Of a DNA stretch of 5,013 nucleotides, positions 1 through 3,745 are shown piece by piece. Both the position numbers and the translations under genes were made by a program. The notes beneath the pieces were generated by a model that saw only the letters and a program-made list of their open reading frames with translations, was not told where the DNA came from and searched no databases. The DNA comes from an uncultured Eubacteriales bacterium (lineage in GTDB: Bacteria > Bacillota > Clostridia > Oscillospirales > CAG-272). Every line of letters begins with the position of its first letter. Within the stretch, counting starts at the first letter, position 1. Location: NCBI GenBank assembly GCA_934462885.1, contig CAKSJC010000142.1, positions 1 to 5,013 on the forward strand. The letters run 5' to 3'.

Positions 1-3
1 AAC

Positions 4-44
4 TAAAAAATCCTGAGAAAAACCATAATGGTTTTTCTCAGGAT
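4..44 (-). terminator. Rho-independent terminator ending the six-gene unit
   Basis: A perfect inverted repeat has arms at about 10-25 and 29-44 with a 3-base loop (26-28). On the minus strand it is followed directly by a run of six T (plus-strand A5-A10). It begins 14 bases after the stop codon of the last gene (58-678), which is the expected place for the end of this transcript. On the plus strand no T-run follows the stem, so it should act mainly in the minus direction. Confidence 0.92.
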
Positions 45-57
45 AACATGATGGGTT

Positions 58-678
58 TTATCTTTCCTGTTGGAGAGTGTAGTGAATATCGAAAGCTTTT
101 TCTTCGTCGGTGAACTTGTGAAGAGTGTTGATCGTTTCACCGTTGTTCCATTTTCTGTCTTCTACATCCTCTGTTGTTCCCATAACCGTAATGTTGAGCT
201 GTCTGTGTCTTGCTCTTACCTGATCCCAGTCGATGAAGTAGATGTGAGCGAATTCTCCTCCGTCGAGTTCGCCGTCCTTAACGGTGAGAGTCTCGCTTCT
301 TCCGAAGAATACAGAGCGAAGGTGTCCGTCTGTGTTCATGCTTGTGAAGTCGCCGGGTTCGTTTACGTATCTTCCGAACTGAGCGTGGATCGGACCGGGA
401 TGACGGTACTGATGTTCTTCTCTGAAATCGGGAACGAGTTTTCTCATGATGTCGAGAAGATCATGCTGTAAGTATTCGAGGTCAAAGCTGTCGATATCGT
501 GCGAACATTCCTGAACCATAACGGAGCATGTAGTATGGTGAGACGCTACGCAGCAAGTACCGTTCTTAATTCCGGATGCGGCAACAATCTCGCGTACTTC
601 CTTTGATACGTCGTGGAAAGTGGGGATCCACCCTCTTGACTGAAGCTCAAGTTCTTTTTGATAAACTTTGAATTCCAT
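58..678 (-). CDS. YjbQ/UPF0047 family protein, long paralogue (second copy)
   Basis: This 206-residue protein belongs to the YjbQ family (UPF0047, also labelled secondary thiamine-phosphate synthase enzyme). The family hallmarks are visible: SHHTT at residues 47-51 followed by E57, NTDGH at 115-119 (usual form N-S/T-D-A-H, so the Ala is Gly here), GRSET at 126-130, GEF at 141-143, and the IYFID...RAR strand at 146-157. The conserved histidines are thought to form a metal site in this family. The protein is longer than the usual roughly 130-140 residues. It has an insertion at about 84-113 containing HPGP (93-96) and a hydrophilic C-terminal tail from about 168 to 206 of unknown role. The ATG start is backed by an AGGAG box six bases upstream (plus-strand 685-689). 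It lies 27 bases after the SIS gene and is the last gene before the terminator. It is close to half identical by eye to the protein at 1317-1811. The physiological reaction is unknown; the context suggests a sugar-phosphate substrate. Confidence 0.95.
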   Translation of the reverse strand: MEFKVYQKELELQSRGWIPTFHDVSKEVREIVAASGIKNGTCCVASHHTTCSVMVQECSHDIDSFDLEYLQHDLLDIMRKLVPDFREEHQYRHPGPIHAQFGRYVNEPGDFTSMNTDGHLRSVFFGRSETLTVKDGELDGGEFAHIYFIDWDQVRARHRQLNITVMGTTEDVEDRKWNNGETINTLHKFTDEEKAFDIHYTLQQER

Positions 679-684
679 GTTTTT

Positions 685-689
685 CTCCT
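685..689 (-). promoter_or_regulatory. Ribosome binding site of the long YjbQ gene
   Basis: On the minus strand this reads AGGAG, six bases before the ATG at 678. It fixes that start and shows the gene is translated independently of the SIS gene, which ends 27 bases upstream. Confidence 0.75.
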
Positions 690-705
690 AATAATATTTA
701 ATAAA

Positions 706-1302
706 TTATTTGTTGTTAAGTCTTTTTCCGACAGCTCCGGCGGGGTGAATAACGGCGAATTCTTCATTTTTGAATTCCGTATATTCAAGAACCGCGCTTT
801 GGAGAGCGTCGAAGATAGCGGACGTTACCGCAAAACTGGTTGTCCCCTGACAGTTGTATTTGTCACATTCTTTTGTGACAGCCATAGCGAGAATAATATC
901 GGCTTTTTCCGCAAGCGGAGAAGAAGTGTTTTCAGTTACCGTAATAACAGTAACTCCTTTTTTTCTGCAAATGTCCGCGATAGGCATAAGCTCGTCTGTT
1001 TTTCCTCCGCGTGAAACAAGAAGGATAACGTCGCCTGCGGCAAGAAATCCGAGAGCGCCGTGGACTGCCTCGGCAGGCGAAATAAAACGAGCGGGGCGCT
1101 CTATGCAGCACATAAGGTGTGCGAAATGGCGGCAGGCGATGCCCGAGTGACCGCAGCCCGAAGAAGCGATTTTGGGGGCTTTCGCGAGTATTTCTACGGC
1201 GCGTGCGAACTCGTTTTTGTCGATAACTTCCGCTGTTTTTAGGAGAGATTCGCTTTCGATAGAAAATGCGTTCATAGCATTTTTTATAATTTCTTCTTTC
1301 AC
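706..1302 (-). CDS. SIS-domain sugar-phosphate isomerase, KdsD/GutQ-like, no CBS domains
   Basis: This 198-residue single-domain SIS (sugar isomerase) protein follows the N-terminal half of D-arabinose-5-phosphate isomerases (KdsD, GutQ, KpsF), which interconvert a ketose and an aldose phosphate. The visible landmarks, in order, are a helical N-terminus (1-40), GCGHSG at 49-54, PAEAVHG at 76-82 with H81, SRGGKTDE at 97-104, KE at 144-145 and HPAGAVGKRL at 186-195. It stops where the tandem CBS domains of KdsD would begin, so it is a natural short form and not a truncation. Two positions differ from KdsD: the Lys of the GKSG loop is H52, and the Glu of SGES is K101. The conserved His (H186) and the Glu after Lys (E145) are kept. 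The start is GTG, supported by a GGAGG box seven bases upstream. The gap after the preceding YjbQ gene is 14 bases. The substrate is unlikely to be plain arabinose-5-phosphate for Kdo synthesis, given the operon and the changed residues; a catabolic sugar phosphate is inferred. Confidence 0.93.
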   Translation of the reverse strand: MKEEIIKNAMNAFSIESESLLKTAEVIDKNEFARAVEILAKAPKIASSGCGHSGIACRHFAHLMCCIERPARFISPAEAVHGALGFLAAGDVILLVSRGGKTDELMPIADICRKKGVTVITVTENTSSPLAEKADIILAMAVTKECDKYNCQGTTSFAVTSAIFDALQSAVLEYTEFKNEEFAVIHPAGAVGKRLNNK

Positions 1303-1309
1303 GTAAGAG

Positions 1310-1314
1310 CCTCC
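1310..1314 (-). promoter_or_regulatory. Ribosome binding site deciding the GTG start of the SIS gene
   Basis: On the minus strand this reads GGAGG, seven bases before GTG at 1302. The next in-frame ATG is ten codons into the protein and would remove part of the N-terminal helix, so GTG is preferred. The site lies within the 14-base gap after the upstream stop codon, which suggests translational coupling. Confidence 0.75.
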
Positions 1315-1316
1315 GA

Positions 1317-1811
1317 TTATTCGCCGATGACCATTACCTGAACGGTTCTCTCACGTGCTCTTGTTGTATCGAAGTCAATGAAATAGATAAATCCGAACTC
1401 ACCGAGGTCCATCTTACCGTCGTTTATAACGATAGTTTCACTTCTTCCGATGATGGATGAACGGAGATGAGCGTCGGTATTATGACAGCCTCTCGCGTCT
1501 TCGTCGTGTTCTTGTGCAAACTTGAGAGCCTTGGGACCCGGATGGAGATACATACCTTCTCTGCGGCAGGTGGGGATTATTTCTTCAAACACGTCTACGA
1601 GATCCTGCTGAAGAGTCTCCAAGCCTGTCATCGACATATCGAAAGCACATTCCTGAGTTATAACGGAACATGTTGTGTGGTGAGAATAGATAGTAACGAT
1701 ACCGGTTTTTATGCCGGACTCCGCTATTATCTCACGAACACGGTCTGTCACATTGTGGAAAGTACATACTTTGTCGTTTGACTGTACCTTAAAAGATTTT
1801 CCGTATACCAT
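1317..1811 (-). CDS. YjbQ/UPF0047 family protein, short paralogue (first copy)
   Basis: This 164-residue protein is a YjbQ (UPF0047) family member. Diagnostic segments are SHHTT at 43-47 with E54 following, NTDAH at 111-115 in its standard form, GRSET at 122-126, GEF at 137-139 and the IYFID...RAR end strand at 142-153. It ends at VIGE, the usual family C-terminus, so it lacks the tail of the copy at 58-678. Like that copy it carries an insertion of roughly 20-25 residues (about 83-108) between the central helix and the NTDAH motif, including a shared HPGP (90-93). Typical YjbQ proteins are near 135-140 residues. The ATG start has an AGAGG box seven bases upstream. It lies 19 bases after the TIM homologue and 14 bases before the SIS gene, so co-expression is near certain. 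Known for the family: a fold with clustered histidines and a weak thiamine-phosphate synthase side activity in E. coli YjbQ. Inferred: a role in the sugar-phosphate pathway of this operon, perhaps as a hetero-oligomer with the second copy. Confidence 0.95.
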   Translation of the reverse strand: MVYGKSFKVQSNDKVCTFHNVTDRVREIIAESGIKTGIVTIYSHHTTCSVITQECAFDMSMTGLETLQQDLVDVFEEIIPTCRREGMYLHPGPKALKFAQEHDEDARGCHNTDAHLRSSIIGRSETIVINDGKMDLGEFGFIYFIDFDTTRARERTVQVMVIGE

Positions 1812-1818
1812 TATAGTA

Positions 1819-1823
1819 CCTCT
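1819..1823 (-). promoter_or_regulatory. Ribosome binding site of the short YjbQ gene
   Basis: On the minus strand this reads AGAGG, seven bases before the ATG at 1811. It lies in the 19-base gap after the stop codon of the TIM homologue. Confidence 0.65.
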
Positions 1824-1830
1824 TATAAAT

Positions 1831-2541
1831 TTATTTTTGCATTTTCTTAAGATCGTCAGCCGCTTTTCGTGTAGCGGCGATCATTTCGTCGATCATAGCG
1901 ATAGGATCAGCGGCCTTGACAATGCCTGAAGCCGCACCGGCAGCTTCAGAGCCTGCCATAATGAAATCGTATACCTGTTTTCCGTTTGTGATTCCGGCAG
2001 CCTGCTCTACGAGTATATCGGGATAGATGGATTTTATGGCTTCAATAGATTCGCGGACAAAACTCATGCTGCTTACGCCGCCATCGGTTCCGCCGATCAG
2101 CTCGCTCGGCTCCGGATTGATGATATCGGGGTGGAGCTGTGCGATAGCCTTAGCTTCCGCGATAGTGTCTGCGCAGGCGAAAACGAGCATGTCGAGTTCG
2201 TGAGCTCTTTCGATAGTCTGCTTTATAGCGGGGATAGACATGGGCTTTTCACAGTGGTTTACGACAACTCCCTCTGCGCCGGCAGCGCGAAGAGCCTCAG
2301 GAAGGATGTCAGCCATTCCGCGACCGGGACGAAGCGTGTCCATATAAGGAGCCAGAACTATAAGATGCTTCGTATTTTCAACGACTCTGCGGATTTCGAT
2401 AGGAGTCGTTATGAAAAGTACGTCTATATCGTACTTTTCAGCAGCCGCGTCGGCAGCTTTTGCGTATTCAAGGATAGTATCCCCGTAGATATAGTTTTTT
2501 GTGCCGATTTCAAAATACGGTGTGCGGATTTTTCTTTTCAT
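1831..2541 (-). CDS. Triose-phosphate-isomerase-like protein, archaeal-type short form
   Basis: This 236-residue TIM-barrel protein resembles the short archaeal type of triose-phosphate isomerase more than the roughly 250-residue bacterial TpiA. The catalytic set is recognisable: K15 near the end of strand 1, H96 in NHCEK (canonical NHSE), and E144 in PEPSELIGG (archaeal PPELIGTG). Phosphate-binding loops follow, with AAGITNG at 181-187 and ASGIVKAADP at 204-213. The Asn two residues before the catalytic Lys in standard enzymes (N-x-K) is Gly13 here. Operon-borne TIM homologues are known to act on other short keto-phosphates, for example L-erythrulose phosphate in erythritol/threitol pathways (EryH, LerI). 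A tetrulose or pentulose phosphate is therefore as likely as glyceraldehyde/dihydroxyacetone phosphate. The ATG at 2541 is chosen because an AGAGGA box lies nine bases upstream and the TIM fold begins at once. The frame is open further upstream to 2790, but that stretch overlaps the preceding gene and has no TIM similarity. Confidence 0.88.
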   Translation of the reverse strand: MKRKIRTPYFEIGTKNYIYGDTILEYAKAADAAAEKYDIDVLFITTPIEIRRVVENTKHLIVLAPYMDTLRPGRGMADILPEALRAAGAEGVVVNHCEKPMSIPAIKQTIERAHELDMLVFACADTIAEAKAIAQLHPDIINPEPSELIGGTDGGVSSMSFVRESIEAIKSIYPDILVEQAAGITNGKQVYDFIMAGSEAAGAASGIVKAADPIAMIDEMIAATRKAADDLKKMQK

Positions 2542-2550
2542 AAGAAGAAT

Positions 2551-2556
2551 TCCTCT
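2551..2556 (-). promoter_or_regulatory. Ribosome binding site deciding the TIM-homologue start
   Basis: On the minus strand this reads AGAGGA, nine bases before the ATG at 2541. It supports that start over the upstream in-frame ATG at 2790, which would lie inside the preceding gene. Confidence 0.65.
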
Positions 2557-2593
2557 TTTCGGATAAAAAATTCTGAATATATAATACCGCGTG

Positions 2594-2615
2594 CGCCTTG
2601 CGTCAGGCGTTTTTT
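2594..2615. repeat. GC hairpin followed by a T-run on the plus strand
   Basis: Five-base arms CGCCT (2594-2598) and AGGCG (2605-2609) enclose six bases and are followed on the plus strand by T2610-T2615. It looks like a weak plus-strand terminator, but no plus-strand gene precedes it. On the minus strand the hairpin is preceded by A-residues and has no U-tract after it, so it should not end the operon transcript. Confidence 0.35.
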
Positions 2616-2634
2616 CGCGTGTTATACCTGGTAT

Positions 2635-2648
2635 ACCGTTCAAACGGT
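2635..2648. repeat. 14-base palindrome, possible operator
   Basis: This is a perfect six-base dyad (ACCGTT, two bases, AACGGT) located just after the stop codon of the DUF4432 gene. It directly abuts a second dyad at 2623-2635. Its size and even symmetry resemble a helix-turn-helix repressor site such as a LacI-type operator, but no regulator gene is in view to pair it with. Confidence 0.35.
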
Positions 2649-2656
2649 CCGATTTA

Positions 2657-3661
2657 TCACAGATCAAAGAACGAAAGCGTAAGAGACATCTTCTTTGTCT
2701 CAAAAGGAGCGATTTTCGGAAGAGTTCCGTTTTCGCGTTCGGCGCGTCTGCCGTTAATGTAGGAGTTGGTTGGTTCGAGTCCGAGAACATATTCGCCGCT
2801 TCTCATGCATTTCCATTGACCCATGAGGGGAAGAGTGTCGAGCGAAAACGAAAGTGCTGCTCCGATTCCGAGGGCGCGATTTTCAAGACGCACAGCCGGA
2901 TCGCTGCCCTTGAATTTATGTATGAATACCTGCTCTTCGCAGCCGTCGCGCGGGTCGTCGAACGAGAGGACGGATTCTATATTTTCAGCCGCATAGTTTG
3001 TTTTTGCAACAGTATCGCGATCGTCTGAGAGAGATAGCTTCAGATCCTTTGATAAGAAAGGATAGCCGAAGTTAAAGTGATATAAGAGCATGAACTCAAC
3101 GTCTTCCGGAGTCTGATTGGTGAGATAGTCGGTTATCGTAATCGAAGCTGAATCAACGGGAGATGAGATATGACGCTCCATTTCAAGCGCGTGAGCAAAG
3201 AAACAAGTCTCTCGCACCTTTGCGGAAAGAGAGATCACATCGTCCTTTATTTCTGCGCAGAGCTGTTCTGCGGGAATATTGTGATATCTTCCGTGGGAGG
3301 TATGCCATACGTCTCCGTCGCGGTTACATTCGCCTACCGACATAAGTCCGCAGGTGTACATCATTCCGGCAGGAAAATAGAACGAAAAAGAATCGTCGTA
3401 TGATTCGGCGAGTGACGGGGAAACGAATCCGTTTTTGGTGAGATAGCTTATCGGAATTCCGCGGTAGGAAAGCTCGCCCAAATCAAATCCGGAGTCCGCG
3501 AGAACCGAATAAGAAAGTCCTCCGGCAGTTTTAACCTGATATGATGATGTCCCTTTTGATTTTCCCTCGTCCGAGATAATTTTCTTAACGGAGTAGAGCT
3601 GATCGGTGCATCCGAGGTATCTGTATCTCTCGGAGAGAGGCATATTTTTTAAGAGATCCAC
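2657..3661 (-). CDS. DUF4432 family protein (aldose 1-epimerase-like fold)
   Basis: This protein of about 334 residues belongs to the DUF4432 family, whose beta-sandwich is related to galactose mutarotases/aldose 1-epimerases. Recognisable positions, counted from the chosen start, are LADSGFDLG at 54-62 (family form L-P-D-R-G-L-D-I-G), SYRGIPISYL at 65-74, TCGLMSVG at 103-110, HTSHGR at 120-125 with candidate active-site histidines, YHFNFGYP at 194-201, and LGLEPTN at 293-299 followed by GTLPKI near the C-terminus. There is no signal peptide or membrane segment, so it is cytoplasmic. It probably interconverts anomers or epimers of the sugar that the adjacent kinase uses. The start is uncertain. 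The frame is open to a GTG at 3727, but that has no ribosome binding site and encodes a Lys-rich leader. The GTG at 3661 has an AAAGG box ten bases upstream and is preferred; ATG at 3643 is a further alternative. Confidence 0.88.
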   Translation of the reverse strand: MDLLKNMPLSERYRYLGCTDQLYSVKKIISDEGKSKGTSSYQVKTAGGLSYSVLADSGFDLGELSYRGIPISYLTKNGFVSPSLAESYDDSFSFYFPAGMMYTCGLMSVGECNRDGDVWHTSHGRYHNIPAEQLCAEIKDDVISLSAKVRETCFFAHALEMERHISSPVDSASITITDYLTNQTPEDVEFMLLYHFNFGYPFLSKDLKLSLSDDRDTVAKTNYAAENIESVLSFDDPRDGCEEQVFIHKFKGSDPAVRLENRALGIGAALSFSLDTLPLMGQWKCMRSGEYVLGLEPTNSYINGRRAERENGTLPKIAPFETKKMSLTLSFFDL

Positions 3662-3671
3662 TTTATATGCG

Positions 3672-3676
3672 CCTTT
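3672..3676 (-). promoter_or_regulatory. Weak ribosome binding site for the DUF4432 gene
   Basis: On the minus strand this reads AAAGG, ten bases before GTG at 3661. It is the only Shine-Dalgarno-like match near any of the candidate starts, but it is weaker than those of the other genes in the operon. Confidence 0.4.
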
Positions 3677-3721
3677 CTTCTTGAATTTTTTCAAACATAC
3701 GGATATTTTCACATTCGTGCG

Positions 3722-3733
3722 TTTCACATTATA
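3722..3733 (-). promoter_or_regulatory. Possible internal promoter (perfect -10 box) upstream of the DUF4432 gene
   Basis: On the minus strand a perfect TATAAT (3728-3733) lies in the 84-base gap between the kinase stop and the DUF4432 start. The best -35 match, TTGGTA, is 20 bases upstream and so is too far and imperfect. A nine-base direct repeat (AATGTGAAA on the minus strand, at 3722-3730 and 3707-3715) overlaps and follows it. If used, transcription would begin near 3720, which favours the GTG start at 3661 over the one at 3727. Confidence 0.25.
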
Positions 3734-3745
3734 GCTGTGTATGCG

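Larger units (their letters stand above)
2542..2656 (-). promoter_or_regulatory. Intergenic region with palindromes and a possible internal promoter
   Basis: This 115-base gap is the longest in the window and holds several elements. There are two overlapping inverted repeats: 2635-2648 (six-base arms ACCGTT/AACGGT around a 2-base centre) and 2623-2635 (TATACC/GGTATA around one base). A short GC-rich hairpin lies at 2594-2609. An AT-rich stretch with TATATA at 2578-2583 sits 17 bases downstream, on the minus strand, of CTGACG (2601-2606), a weak match to a sigma-70 promoter. A ribosome binding site (AGAGGA, 2551-2556) serves the TIM homologue. The palindromes could be a repressor operator controlling the last four genes separately. 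This is inference from sequence symmetry only. Confidence 0.4.

Noticed and set aside
13..18. CTGAGA, a string found in TPP (THI-box) riboswitches, close to a YjbQ gene annotated as thiamine-related
   Set aside because: It lies within the arm of the terminator hairpin, downstream of the operon, with none of the other conserved TPP aptamer segments around it.
70..471. Open plus-strand frame of 133 codons
   Set aside because: It is a shadow antisense to the well-supported long YjbQ gene, with no ribosome binding site and no recognisable protein motif. The same holds for the other plus-strand frames across the window.
2594..2615. Transcription terminator between the DUF4432 and TIM genes
   Set aside because: The T-run follows the hairpin only on the plus strand, where there is no gene to terminate. 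In the operon direction there is no U-tract after the stem.
2542..2790. N-terminal extension of the TIM homologue up to the ATG at 2790
   Set aside because: It would overlap the end of the DUF4432 gene by over 130 bases, has no similarity to the TIM fold, and a good ribosome binding site sits before the ATG at 2541.
3662..3727. DUF4432 start at GTG 3727
   Set aside because: No Shine-Dalgarno match precedes it, the added residues are Lys-rich and unlike the family, and a TATAAT box lies immediately upstream. It is kept only as an alternative.
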